Assembly (NCBI RefSeq): GCF_003096415.1
Contig: NZ_QEKH01000019.1
Location: 35,598 to 99,597, forward strand
DNA length: 64,000 nt
Source: Victivallis vadensis
GTDB taxonomy: Bacteria; Verrucomicrobiota; Lentisphaeria; Victivallales; Victivallaceae
Direction of reading: 5' to 3'
This document shows positions 55,060 to 63,573 of the stretch, piece by piece (within the stretch, counting starts at the first letter, position 1; the number at the start of each line of letters is the position of its first letter). The notes under the pieces were generated by a model. That model was given only the letters and a program-made list of their open reading frames with translations. It was not told the DNA's origin and searched no databases. The position numbers and the translations under genes were made by a program.

Positions 55060-55766
55060 CCGGGATTTCGCCTTCGGCGACCAAGGCGCTTCGCCCTTGG
55101 AACCCGACCGGCAAGGTGCCGGTGCCGAATACTTCAGATCCGGGAAAACCGTTCCGGTTTCCCCTCCGGGCGGGGGAGCCCTGATGGAGACAGGCAAGAT
55201 TGTACAGGAGCGGCACACTGCTCCGGTCGGCACAAAGCCCGCTTTTTTGCGGGCTTTAGGCACTCCCTGCGCCTGCTGCCGCCGGAGGTCACGCGCAGAA
55301 CCTCCAGATGCTGACCATCTGATGTGAAGTTACTCTCATGGAGGCTGAACTCTCCCCTGCCTTTTATACAGGCAAGGTTCAGTAAGGCTCGTACTCAAAG
55401 ATATGCTTGCCTGTGATATGGCAATTGTATTGTTGCCTGACCTCGCTTTGCGTATATCGGCAGACAAACTCTTAGCAGCCTCCATCAGGGTATCTTTCTA
55501 TTACCCGGTCAGCATCTGGCCGTTCCGCGCGTGACCTCCGGCGGCAGCAGGCGCAGGGAGTGCCTGGAGCCTGCAAAAAAGCAGGCTCTGTGCCGACCGG
55601 AGCGGTGTGCCGCTCCTGTACAACCTTGCCTGTCTCTACCGGAGCCTCCCCCTCCCGGAGGGAAAGGCATTTCGCCTTTCCCGGCTCTCGTACCCGGCGC
55701 CGGCACCTTGCCGGTCGGGGTGCAGGGGCGAAGCGCCCTGCTCGCTCCGACAGGAGCGAAATCCCG
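55060..55766. repeat. Family B palindromic repeat element, copy B2 (about 707 bp)
   Basis: It has the same plan as B1 and fills the whole gap between the convergent GH and serS genes. The centre (about 55312-55525) is nearly identical to that of B1. The arms keep their hairpins with different stem sequences: AAAGCCCGC-6T-GCGGGCTTT (55234-55257) on the left and GAGCCTGC-6A-GCAGGCTC (55567-55588) on the right, against GCGTCGGC in both arms of B1. The end hairpin is TCGCC-TTC-GGCGA on the left and TCGCTCC-GACA-GGAGCGA on the right. In this position the T-runs may also serve as terminators. Confidence 0.85.
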
Positions 55767-55787
55767 ATTGGCACAAGCTGGAGTGGT

Positions 55788-57035
55788 CTATTTTTTCTTG
55801 GGTTCGATTTTGTCGAAGCCGCAGAGCGGGCGCAGGACTTCGGGGATGACCACGGAGCCGTCCGCCTGCTGGAAGTTCTCCATGATCGCGATCAGCACGC
55901 GGTCAGTCACGGCGGTCGCGCTGATCGTATGCACAAAGTCGCGGGTGTCGCCATCCTTGTAACGGATGTTCAGCCGGCGGCTCTGGAAGCTGGTCAGGTT
56001 CGTATTGCTGGTCACCTCGCGGTAACCGCCGAACCCGGCGAACCATGCTTCGATATCATACTTCTTATAGCCGGGCGCGCCGAGGTCGCCGACGCAGACG
56101 TTCACCACATGGTACGGGATGCCGAGCTGCTGGAGGATGTACTCCTCGTTCGCGAGACACATCTCGTGGTACTTCACCGAATCCTCCGGCTTGCAGAACA
56201 CGATCTGCTCGACCTTGTGGAACTGGTGCACGCGGAAAATGCCGCGCGACGCCTTGCCGTAGCTGCCCGCCTCGGTGCGGAAGCAGGGCGTGAAGGCGGT
56301 GTAGCAGAGCGGCAGCTCCGCGCCGTCGAGCACGTCGTCGGCATGGTAGCCGACCAGCGTCTGCTCGCTGGTGCCGATCAGCGCGAGGTCCTCACCGACG
56401 AGGTTGTAGGTCTGATCCGCGAAAAAGGGCAGATAGCCGGTGCCGAAGAGCGTGCGCTCCTTGGCGAGGCACGGAGTCATGAACATCGTGAAGCCGCGTT
56501 CGACCAGCACGCGCTGGACCCAGAAATAGAGCGCCTGCGCGAGCATCGCCCCCTTCCCTTTCCAGTAGTAGAAGCCGGTCGCCGCCACTTTCGCGCCGCG
56601 CGGAATATCGAGGATGTCGAGCAGTTCGCCGAGCTCCTGATGGTCGCGGATCTTGAAATCGAACGAAGGAATTTCGCCGACCTTCCTGATCTCGACGTTG
56701 CCGGAGTCGTCCAGCCCGTCCGGAACGTCCGGCGCAAGCATGTTCGGCATGCGGATCACCACCTGCCGGATCTTCTCCTGGATTTTGCCGAGCATCTCCT
56801 CCTTGGAGGCGAGCACCTCCTTGAGCTGCTTGACCTTGTCGCGGGCGGAGGGATCTTTCGCGCACTCCTTGCTGAGGCGGTTGCGTTCGGCGCGGAGGGC
56901 TTCCGCCTCCTGCCCGAGCTGGCGCGCGTCGGCGTCGAGCTTGAGCAATCCGTCGATGTCGATCGGGAAGCCGCGGCGCACGCAGTTGGCGCGCACCGCT
57001 TCGCTGTTTTCACGAATCAGTCTGATATCAATCAT
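55788..57035 (-). CDS. serS: Serine--tRNA ligase
   Basis: It charges tRNA-Ser (and tRNA-Sec, if present) with serine. The 415 residues have the N-terminal coiled-coil arm (about 25-105, with EAEALRAERNRLSKE) and the class II core, with the motif 2 loop CFRTEAGSYGKASRGIFRVH and motif 3-region text near the C-terminus. GGAGG lies before the ATG. It is 21 bases after the RpiB-SHMT gene, so serine/glycine interconversion and serine charging are linked in one transcript. Confidence 0.97.
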   Translation of the reverse strand: MIDIRLIRENSEAVRANCVRRGFPIDIDGLLKLDADARQLGQEAEALRAERNRLSKECAKDPSARDKVKQLKEVLASKEEMLGKIQEKIRQVVIRMPNMLAPDVPDGLDDSGNVEIRKVGEIPSFDFKIRDHQELGELLDILDIPRGAKVAATGFYYWKGKGAMLAQALYFWVQRVLVERGFTMFMTPCLAKERTLFGTGYLPFFADQTYNLVGEDLALIGTSEQTLVGYHADDVLDGAELPLCYTAFTPCFRTEAGSYGKASRGIFRVHQFHKVEQIVFCKPEDSVKYHEMCLANEEYILQQLGIPYHVVNVCVGDLGAPGYKKYDIEAWFAGFGGYREVTSNTNLTSFQSRRLNIRYKDGDTRDFVHTISATAVTDRVLIAIMENFQQADGSVVIPEVLRPLCGFDKIEPKKK

Positions 57036-57056
57036 TTCAGGTTACCTCCTGCGGTT

Positions 57057-58775
57057 TCAGAAACGCGGCATCGGGAAATCCGCCATGAATTCCTGCACCT
57101 CGTTGCCGAGGGCGGCCAGCGCGGCCTCATCCTCGCGCAGCTCGACGCCGCGCTCGATGAAGTCGGCGACCCGGACCATCTCCGCCTCCTTGAGGCCGCG
57201 GGTGGTGATCGCCGGGGTGCCGACGCGGATGCCGCTGGTCACGAAGGGTTTCTCGGGATCGAACGGGATCATGTTCTTATTGGCGGTGATATGCGCGATA
57301 TCCAGCGCGTTCGCCACCGCCTTGCCGGTCGCGTGCTTCGGGCGCAGGTCGATCAGCATCAGGTGGTTGTCGGTGCCGCCGGAAACGATCCGGAAGCCGC
57401 GCTTGACCAGCTCCTCCGCCAGCTTGGCCGCATTCAGCTTCACCTGATGCTGATAGGCCTTGAACGCCGGAGTCAGCGCTTCGCCGAAGCAGATCGCCTT
57501 GGCCGCGATCACATGCTCAAGCGGCCCGCCCTGCATGCCGGGGAACACCTTGGAGTTGATGCTCTTGAGGTACTCCTCTTTGCAGAGGATCAGGCCGCCG
57601 CGCGGCCCGCGCAGGGTCTTGTGGGTGGTCGTAGTGACCACGTCGCAGTACGGCACGGGATTCGGATGTTCGCCCGCCGCGACCAGTCCGGCGATGTGCG
57701 CCATGTCCACAAAGAGCTTCGCGCCGACCAAATCGGCGATCGCCCGCAGCCGGGCGAAATCGATCACGCGCGGATAGGCCGAAGCGCCGGCGATGATCAT
57801 CCTGGGCTTGTTTTCGACCGCGAGGCGTTCGACCTCGTCGTAGTCGATCATTTCGGTTTCGCGGTTCACGCCGTAGGGGACGATATTGTAGAGCATGCCC
57901 GAAAAGTTCAGCGGATGGCCGTGGGTCAGGTGGCCGCCGTGGTCGAGGCTCATCGACAGCACGGTGTCGCCCGGCTGGCAGAGGGCCATGTAGACCGCCT
58001 GGTTGGCGGAGCTGCCCGCGTGGGGCTGCACGTTGGCCGCTTCCGCGCCGAACAGCTTCTTCACGCGGTCGATCGCGAGCTGTTCGATCTCGTCGACGAA
58101 TTCGCAGCCGTTGTAGTACCGCTTGCCGGGATAGCCTTCGGCGTACTTGTTGGTCAGCACCGAACCCTGCGCGGCGCGCACCGCGCAGGAGGCGAAGTTT
58201 TCGCTGGCGATCAGCTCGATGCCGTCGGCCTGGCGTTTGGCTTCATGGTCGATGATCGCGGCGACCGCCGGGTCGGCGTGACGGACGGCGGCGATGTCGT
58301 CGTAGGTGTCGATTTCAACCTTGGCCAGGCGGCGCACATGGCGCTCATCGCCGCTGAACGGAGTCGAGAACCACGCTTCGACCACCGGCTTCATCGCAGC
58401 GAAATCGAGGTCGTCGCCGGGCAGCACCAACACGTTCGAACAGTTGTGGACGCGGCTTTTCTTCGCGACTTCGGCATCCCGGGCGATTGCGGCGCGCACG
58501 CCGTGGAAGCGGTTCGCGACGATCCCCATGCCGACGCCGGAGCGGCAGACCAGAATCGCGCAGTCGGCTTCACCGCGGGCGACCGCCCGCGCGGCCGGAG
58601 CGCCGAAGTCCGGGTAATCATCGCCCTGATTCAGCTCGAAAGGCCCGCAGTCGATCACTTTGCAGCCTTTGGCTTCGAGGAAAGCGGCAAGTTCGGGCTT
58701 CTGGGCGAAGCCGCCGTGGTCGGTCGCAATCGCAACCTTCAGGGATTTGCCGTACCAGTCGGTGATTTCAAACAT
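57057..58775 (-). CDS. Fusion of ribose-5-phosphate isomerase B and serine hydroxymethyltransferase
   Basis: Residues 1-150 are an RpiB domain: [10 protein letters not shown] with Asp19/His20, [16 protein letters not shown] with Cys77, and [12 protein letters not shown] with His110. These match E. coli RpiB Asp9, His10, Cys66 and His99 at a constant offset. Residues 155-572 are a complete GlyA-type SHMT ([27 protein letters not shown] with PLP Lys386). There is no stop or RBS between the domains and AAGGAG precedes the single start. Both active sites look intact, so one polypeptide should isomerise ribose/ribulose 5-phosphate and interconvert serine and glycine with tetrahydrofolate. Confidence 0.95.
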   Translation of the reverse strand: MFEITDWYGKSLKVAIATDHGGFAQKPELAAFLEAKGCKVIDCGPFELNQGDDYPDFGAPAARAVARGEADCAILVCRSGVGMGIVANRFHGVRAAIARDAEVAKKSRVHNCSNVLVLPGDDLDFAAMKPVVEAWFSTPFSGDERHVRRLAKVEIDTYDDIAAVRHADPAVAAIIDHEAKRQADGIELIASENFASCAVRAAQGSVLTNKYAEGYPGKRYYNGCEFVDEIEQLAIDRVKKLFGAEAANVQPHAGSSANQAVYMALCQPGDTVLSMSLDHGGHLTHGHPLNFSGMLYNIVPYGVNRETEMIDYDEVERLAVENKPRMIIAGASAYPRVIDFARLRAIADLVGAKLFVDMAHIAGLVAAGEHPNPVPYCDVVTTTTHKTLRGPRGGLILCKEEYLKSINSKVFPGMQGGPLEHVIAAKAICFGEALTPAFKAYQHQVKLNAAKLAEELVKRGFRIVSGGTDNHLMLIDLRPKHATGKAVANALDIAHITANKNMIPFDPEKPFVTSGIRVGTPAITTRGLKEAEMVRVADFIERGVELREDEAALAALGNEVQEFMADFPMPRF

Positions 58776-58810
58776 GTTGATGACTCCTTGAAAAATTGTA
58801 ATGGTATGTT

Positions 58811-59260
58811 TTATTTTGAATTCATCACGAATGACGCGAGGTTTTCCAGAGCCGGGCGCATCGATTCAAACACCCGGCGGTAATGTTCGACGCTGCCGCC
58901 GTAGGGGTCGGGCACGTCGCCGCCGCCGTCGAATTCGAGCAGCAGCCGCACCTTCCCGGCGGAGCTGGGGCAGAGGAGCTGAATATCGGAGGCATGCCCC
59001 CGCGTCATCGCGACGATCAGGTCGAAGCCGGCCGCCAGCGAATCGGTGAGGCGCGCGGAACGGAATGTCCCGCCGTCGATGCCGAGTTCGCGCATCACGG
59101 CGGCGGCGGGAGCTGAGATGCGGCCTCCGTCCCATGCGCAGGTGCCGGCGGAGCGCACGTCGATGTCGTCGCGACCGGCTTTGCGACAGAGCTCCTCGAA
59201 GTAGAGTTCCGCCATCGGGCTGCGGCAACTGTTGCCGGTACAGACGAAAAGAATCCGCAT
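58811..59260 (-). CDS. Low-molecular-weight phosphatase, YwlE-like (possible protein-arginine phosphatase)
   Basis: The P-loop [14 protein letters not shown] (Cys7, Arg13) and [12 protein letters not shown] (general-acid Asp) define the low-molecular-weight phosphatase family, and 149 residues is the usual length. The text and numbering follow B. subtilis YwlE, whose Thr11 favours phosphoarginine; here residue 11 is Ser, another small residue, and not the Ile of tyrosine phosphatases. YwlE also neighbours rpiB and glyA in Bacillus, and the RpiB-SHMT fusion lies 35 bases downstream here. Arginine specificity is inference; no McsB-type kinase is in the window. Confidence 0.9.
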   Translation of the reverse strand: MRILFVCTGNSCRSPMAELYFEELCRKAGRDDIDVRSAGTCAWDGGRISAPAAAVMRELGIDGGTFRSARLTDSLAAGFDLIVAMTRGHASDIQLLCPSSAGKVRLLLEFDGGGDVPDPYGGSVEHYRRVFESMRPALENLASFVMNSK

Positions 59261-59413
59261 TCAGATGTTCCTCCGAAAAAGCCTGTGATCTCCTGAAAGG
59301 GACTAATATACACCGGTTCCGCCGTTTTTTAAAGCCGCCGCGCCGCAAATGGCGAAAATATTTCGGAGGGGCGGTTTGAAATCCGCCGCCGCCGCAGTTA
59401 TATTCTTCACATC

Positions 59414-59743
59414 ATGAAATACTGCAAACTTGAAATCTACGTTCCCGAAACCCATGCCGAAGCGGTCAGACACGCGATCGCGGGGGCGGGCGCCGGGAAA
59501 CTCGGCAACTATGACAGCTGCTGCTGGACGACCTCCGGCACCGGCCGCTTCCGGCCATTGGCGGACAGCAAGCCCTTTCTGGGGACGCCCGGCACGGTCG
59601 AGGAGGTGCCGGAAATGAAAATCGAAACCCTCTGCGCCGCCGCCGACCTCAGGGCAGTGATCGCGGCCATGCGCGAGGCGCATCCCTACGAAACGCCGGC
59701 CTTCCAGTTCTGGCCGGTCGGAATCAGCGAGAAAGAGTTATGA
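59414..59743 (+). CDS. Stand-alone NIF3/YqfO insert-like domain protein
   Basis: The 109-residue protein matches the CutA-like ferredoxin-fold domain found inserted in YqfO-type NIF3 proteins: KLEIYVPETHAEAVRHAI, GAGKLGNYDSCCWTT, GTGRFRPL and a C-terminal AHPYETPAFQFWP. Free-standing copies occur in many bacteria without a known function; metal or nucleotide sensing has been suggested. Its stop overlaps the start of the M50 protease gene by four bases, so they are coupled. Confidence 0.88.
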   Translation: MKYCKLEIYVPETHAEAVRHAIAGAGAGKLGNYDSCCWTTSGTGRFRPLADSKPFLGTPGTVEEVPEMKIETLCAAADLRAVIAAMREAHPYETPAFQFWPVGISEKEL

Positions 59744-60393
59744 ACCAGATGAATTTCTTTATCACCTATCTGTGGAAAGACCCGATGTTCTTTCTGGCCG
59801 CAATCATCATCGTGGTGTTTTCGGTCTGCGCCCACGAATTCATGCACGCCTGGATCGCGTTGCTGCAGGGCGACGGCACCGCCGCCGAACGCGGCCACCT
59901 GACGATGAGCCCGCTCAAGCAGATGGGGCCGTGGTCGCTGTTCATGCTCGCCTTCATCGGCATCGCGTGGGGACAGGTCCCGGTCGATCCTTCGCGAATG
60001 CGCCACCGGTACAGTCACGCATTGGTCGCATTCGCCGGACCTGCGACCAACCTGCTGCTCGGCGTCGCCTTTTCTCTGCTCTGCTTCCTCGCGTTCCGCA
60101 ACGAGGTCGGCACGGAATTCACCTGGGACATGCTCTACTTCGGCGCGACGATCAACATGGTGCTGTTCCTGCTGAACCTGCTGCCGGTTCCGGGTTTCGA
60201 CGGCTGGGCGATTCTGGTCACGTTTTTCCCGAAAATCATGCGGATCGACTCCGAAATCGTGAAGGGCAGCTTCTTCGTGATCATCATTCTGGTGTTCATG
60301 GGGATCGGCAAACTCTTCGAGTTCGGCCGGATTTCCACAGCCGCGATGCTGTGGTTCTTCCAGGCGATTGCAGACCGGATCGCGGGAGCGTGA
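59740..60393 (+). CDS. Site-2 protease (M50) family membrane metallopeptidase
   Basis: The 217-residue inner-membrane protein has the zinc motif HEFMH in VFSVCAHEFMHAWIALLQGD and the second motif LLPVPGFDGW, with about five hydrophobic helices. This is the compact S2P type without PDZ or CBS domains. It should cut a transmembrane substrate within the membrane. The anti-sigma candidate at 61434-61799 is a possible substrate by proximity, but only by inference. A Nudix gene follows after three bases. Confidence 0.92.
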   Translation: MNQMNFFITYLWKDPMFFLAAIIIVVFSVCAHEFMHAWIALLQGDGTAAERGHLTMSPLKQMGPWSLFMLAFIGIAWGQVPVDPSRMRHRYSHALVAFAGPATNLLLGVAFSLLCFLAFRNEVGTEFTWDMLYFGATINMVLFLLNLLPVPGFDGWAILVTFFPKIMRIDSEIVKGSFFVIIILVFMGIGKLFEFGRISTAAMLWFFQAIADRIAGA

Positions 60394-60396
60394 AAT

Positions 60397-60792
60397 ATGA
60401 AAATCATCACCGTGGTCGCCGCCGTGATCCGGCGCGAAGGCAAGGTGTTGCTGGCCAGCCGCCCCGCCTCGAAACCGCCGCTCGGCTGGGAATTTCCCGG
60501 CGGCAAGGTGGAGCCGGGCGAAAACTTCAATGCGGCGCTGCGGCGCGAACTGCTTGAGGAGCTGGGCGTCGATTCGGTTCCGGCCGACCGGCTCTACAAG
60601 GTGGTCACCCGGAATGCGGAGCGGGAAATCCGCCTCCACTTCATCCGCACGCTGCTGGCGCCGGATGCAAAGATCGTCCCGAAAGAAGGACAGGAGTTCC
60701 GCTGGGTGGAATTGAGCGGAGAAGCCCCGGAAGGGCTGCTGGCTCCCGATCTGCCCGTCTGGAATTTTCTGATAAATTTCGGCAGGCCCTGA
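60397..60792 (+). CDS. Nudix hydrolase (MutT-like)
   Basis: The 131-residue protein has a complete Nudix box, GGKVEPGENFNAALRREL followed by LEELGV, and begins KIITVVAAVIRREGKVLLAS as in MutT/8-oxo-dGTP diphosphatases. It should hydrolyse a nucleoside diphosphate derivative to protect nucleotide pools. It is the last of three tightly spaced genes starting at 59414, and a short gap separates it from the sigma factor gene. Confidence 0.92.
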   Translation: MKIITVVAAVIRREGKVLLASRPASKPPLGWEFPGGKVEPGENFNAALRRELLEELGVDSVPADRLYKVVTRNAEREIRLHFIRTLLAPDAKIVPKEGQEFRWVELSGEAPEGLLAPDLPVWNFLINFGRP

Positions 60793-60840
60793 CAATTTTT
60801 TAACAATCCGTTGCGTTAATACTGTGAAAAGAATAAGCAA

Positions 60841-61437
60841 GTGAGTGAAGCGATGCCGGAAACGGAGCTCAGCGATTCGGAATTGATCAAGGCCTTCGGC
60901 GAGGGGGACCATGCGGCTTTCGAGACGCTTTATCACCGCTACCGCCGCCAGCTTTACGGGTTCCTGAGCAACCTGATCCCCGGCAATCCGGCCGAGGTGG
61001 ACGAGGTGTTCGAGGAGACCTGGCTGCGGGTGATCGACAAGTTGCCGAAGTACCGGGACGACGGGAAATTCAGCGCATGGCTGTTCCGGGTGAGCCGGAA
61101 CCTCTTCATCGACCGGGTCCGGCGCAACCGGCCGCCCGGCAACGGAGTGTTGAACCTCGATGCGGAGGAAGCGCCGGAAATCGCCGGCCCCGCGTCGATG
61201 TCGCCGGAGCGGGAGCTGGATTCCGCCGATCTGGAGCGGGTGATCGCCGACGCCGTCGGCAAGCTGCCGCAGGAACAGCGCGAGGTCTTTCTGCTGCGGC
61301 AGCAGGAGCTGCCTTTCCGGGACATCGCGGCGATTCAGCAGTGTTCGATCAACACCGTCCTCGGACGGATGCAATATGCGATCAAAAGTTTACGGAAATT
61401 GATCCGGGCAGTTGACCATGGAGGTATCATAAAATGA
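60841..61437 (+). CDS. ECF-type RNA polymerase sigma factor
   Basis: The 198-residue protein has sigma region 2 (FETLYHRYRRQLYGFLSNLI, VFEETWLRVIDKLPKYRDDG, FSAWLFRVSRNLFIDRVRR) and region 4 (LPQEQREVFLLRQQELPFRD, QQCSINTVLGRMQYAIKSL) with no region 1 or 3. It starts with GTG at 60841, or with ATG at 60853; neither has a strong RBS. Its stop overlaps the ATG of the next gene (ATGA), the standard arrangement with an anti-sigma factor. Target promoters are unknown. Confidence 0.93.
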   Translation: MSEAMPETELSDSELIKAFGEGDHAAFETLYHRYRRQLYGFLSNLIPGNPAEVDEVFEETWLRVIDKLPKYRDDGKFSAWLFRVSRNLFIDRVRRNRPPGNGVLNLDAEEAPEIAGPASMSPERELDSADLERVIADAVGKLPQEQREVFLLRQQELPFRDIAAIQQCSINTVLGRMQYAIKSLRKLIRAVDHGGIIK

Positions 61438-61799
61438 AAAATGAAATGCGGTTTCAAACCCTGATCGCCCGCGATGTGCCGGTCGAACTCGACCGCCGCA
61501 TTCTGGCCGCGGCGTCGAAGCGCGCCGCGGAGCTTCGTTTCCGCCATGCGAGACGCCGCTGGTTCTGGGCCGGTTCGGCAACGGCGGCGGCCGCCGCGAT
61601 TCTCGTAATCGCCGGAGCCGTGCTCCTGCTGCCGGAAATGGCGGGCAATACCCGTCCCCCGGCTCCGCGGGCCGACCTGCTCGCGTTGTCGGACTGGACC
61701 AGTGTCGAACAGGAAAACTATAACCTCAGCTTCGAGCTTTATTCGGGCCGCCAGGCGGTTTCCGAACTGGCGGAAGCAGGTTCGCTGAAAGGATTCTGA
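61434..61799 (+). CDS. Single-pass membrane protein, probable anti-sigma factor
   Basis: The 121-residue protein has a short cytoplasmic part of about 40 residues (TLIARDVPVELDRRILAAAS), one membrane helix (AGSATAAAAAILVIAGAVLL) and a small periplasmic tail. It lacks the zinc-finger H-x3-C-x2-C motif of ZAS anti-sigma factors, so assignment rests on coupling to the ECF gene and topology. The neighbouring S2P protease would fit regulated proteolysis. Confidence 0.7.
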   Translation: MKNEMRFQTLIARDVPVELDRRILAAASKRAAELRFRHARRRWFWAGSATAAAAAILVIAGAVLLLPEMAGNTRPPAPRADLLALSDWTSVEQENYNLSFELYSGRQAVSELAEAGSLKGF

Positions 61800-61804
61800 C
61801 CACC

Positions 61805-62362
61805 ATGAAAAAATGGCTGCTTTTAATCGCGTTCTGCTGCGCCGGACTGATTCCGGCGGGAGCGGAAGAACCGGAGGATGTGCCGCCGCCTCCGCCGCCT
61901 CTGAAATCGGAAAAAGAGCGCCGGACATCGTTCGCGATCTGGCGGGCCTTTTCCAGCCTCCCCGAAAAAGAGCGTCGGGAGATGGTCAAATTGCAGCGGA
62001 CCGATCCGGAAAAATTCCGCAAGGTCATGACTGAAAAAGGCGAAGCCCTGCTGAAAGCCGACCGTGACCGCCTGATCGAGCTGCGCAGCATGGTGGCCGA
62101 ATACATCTCCACCGCCGATTCCGACCGCCGGGAGGAGTTGTACAAAAAAATCGAAGCCAACGTCCGTTTCGACTACTTCAAGCGGCTGGAGGAAAACCGG
62201 CGCCACCTCGAAGAGATGAAACGCCGCGCCAGAGGCCTCGAAGCGGAGCTGAACAAACGCGAAAAAAACGCCGAAGCGGCGATCAAAGCCCGCATCGACG
62301 CAATCCTGCGCGGCGATCCCGACCCCGAAGCCCCGCGCCCCCATCCCCGCCGCAAGAAATAG
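61805..62362 (+). CDS. Secreted Pro-rich/coiled-coil protein of the sigma-factor operon
   Basis: A signal peptide (LLLIAFCCAGLIPAGA), a PPPPPP stretch and then about 140 highly charged helical residues (LPEKERREMVKLQRTDPEKF, LEENRRHLEEMKRRARGLEA). The pattern recalls periplasmic helical stress sensors such as CpxP/Spy or the 'heavy-metal resistance' family, without a clear motif match. It is five bases after the anti-sigma candidate, so it is likely a periplasmic modulator of the same pathway. A hairpin array begins right after the stop. Confidence 0.75.
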   Translation: MKKWLLLIAFCCAGLIPAGAEEPEDVPPPPPPLKSEKERRTSFAIWRAFSSLPEKERREMVKLQRTDPEKFRKVMTEKGEALLKADRDRLIELRSMVAEYISTADSDRREELYKKIEANVRFDYFKRLEENRRHLEEMKRRARGLEAELNKREKNAEAAIKARIDAILRGDPDPEAPRPHPRRKK

Positions 62363-62960
62363 CGGGGAAAGGGATGCCTCCGGCGGGCCGGGGCGCTTCG
62401 CCCCCGGCGCCCCCGACCGGCAAGGTGCCGGTGCCGCGTACGGTTTCGAGTTTTTTGCTGCGCAAAAATCTCAAAACCGGGGTTGTAAATAATAAATAAT
62501 GGGTTGGATTGGGTCTATCGGCGGTACTCCGCACCGGCACGTTGCCGGTCGGGGTCAAGGGACGAAGTGCCCTTGCCGTCGGAGACACTTTGTGCGCTAC
62601 TGCGCCCAGCTACCGGTGCCTGATTGCAAATCAGGCCGCGTAGCGCACAAGGTCTGCCGACCGACAGGGCGCGCAGACCCGCCTGCCGCGAAGGCGGCAT
62701 GGCTTCCCCCGGGACTTTGCCTCCGGCGGCCGGGGACGCTTCGCCCCCCGGTCCTCCAGACCGGCAAGGTGCCGGTGCCGCGTACGGTTTCGAGCTTTTT
62801 GCTGCGCAAAAAGCTCAAAACCGGGGTTGTAAATAATGGGTTGGATTGGGTCTATCGGCGGTACTCCACGACCGGCAACGTGCCGGTCGTAATCCAACGG
62901 CGAAACCGTTGGCCGTCGGAGACACTTTTTACACGTAGCGCCTCCGACGGGCTGAGGTTG
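62363..62960 (+). repeat. Mosaic hairpin array, family A (copy A3)
   Basis: About 600 non-coding bases hold two consecutive runs of the family A modules. The CCGG-rich hairpin, CCGGCAAGGTGCCGG, and the T/A hairpin around TTTTTGCTGCGCAAAAA occur twice (around 62390-62480 and 62710-62822). The CCGGCACGTTGCCGG/CAAGGG...CCCTTG pair and the CTTGTGCG stem with CCTGATT-GCA-AATCAGG lie between. A CCAACGG-CGAAA-CCGTTGG hairpin ends the array before a conserved 45-base leader into the lipoprotein gene. Confidence 0.85.
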
Positions 62961-63004
62961 GTGCGGATCATCAGGTTGAAACTTTTACCGGGAAATTTTA
63001 CTTA

Positions 63005-63547
63005 ATGAATATGAAGAAGCTGTTCCTAATTTTTCTTTTTTCTGTGATGCTTTTTCAGACAGGTTGCATCATTGCACCGATGCCTACTTGCTGGTATCCG
63101 GAACTATCCGGCCAGTTGACCGATGCCTTGGGTAAACCGCTGGCCGGAGTGGAAATCACATTTTCCTGTTGGGGTATCAAGGAATCGACACAAAAGACGA
63201 CTACTGCAGAAGATGGTTCATTTACAGTTGGCCCGGCTCGCTTTTGGAGTTATATCATTCATATCGGTTCGCCTTGCTTATATCCCAATCCTCCGCGTCC
63301 TGATTCAAATGCACTGTATATGACTTTTTCCACCGGAGACTTTCATGGGGTACTTCTTTGGCACGAATATCGTGACCATCCACCGCTTCCACCGCGTATT
63401 TTCGAGTTATGGACAACCCGGACAATGAATGGTCAAAAACAGATATTTGAGCAGGATTATCGGGTTGAACAAATTGACCATCTTACCAAGAGCATTCTGA
63501 TCAAATCACCCGATATCCATATCCTGTTACATCCAGTCGAGCGGTAA
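63005..63547 (+). CDS. Lipoprotein with carboxypeptidase-regulatory-like domain
   Basis: The signal LFLIFLFSVMLFQTGC ends in a lipobox (QTGC), so it should be lipid-anchored. SGQLTDALGKPLAGVEITFS and TTAEDGSFTVG are the text of a CarboxypepD_reg-type beta-sandwich (about residues 33-80). The remainder is unassigned. Base composition is much more AT-rich than in neighbouring genes, suggesting transfer or relaxed selection. The gene together with its upstream array is tandemly repeated: the next copy starts at 63977. Confidence 0.85.
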   Translation: MNMKKLFLIFLFSVMLFQTGCIIAPMPTCWYPELSGQLTDALGKPLAGVEITFSCWGIKESTQKTTTAEDGSFTVGPARFWSYIIHIGSPCLYPNPPRPDSNALYMTFSTGDFHGVLLWHEYRDHPPLPPRIFELWTTRTMNGQKQIFEQDYRVEQIDHLTKSILIKSPDIHILLHPVER

Positions 63548-63573
63548 TGAATTTTTATTCAAAAATATTCCAT

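Noticed and set aside
48702..55766. Family B elements as complete insertion sequences
   Set aside because: They have long inverted arms but encode no transposase, and I cannot see clear target-site duplications at either copy.
55055..55787. Family B element B2 as nothing more than a bidirectional terminator
   Set aside because: The T6/A6 hairpins could terminate transcription here, but copy B1 lies between divergent genes, where a terminator is not needed, and the conserved core has no such role.
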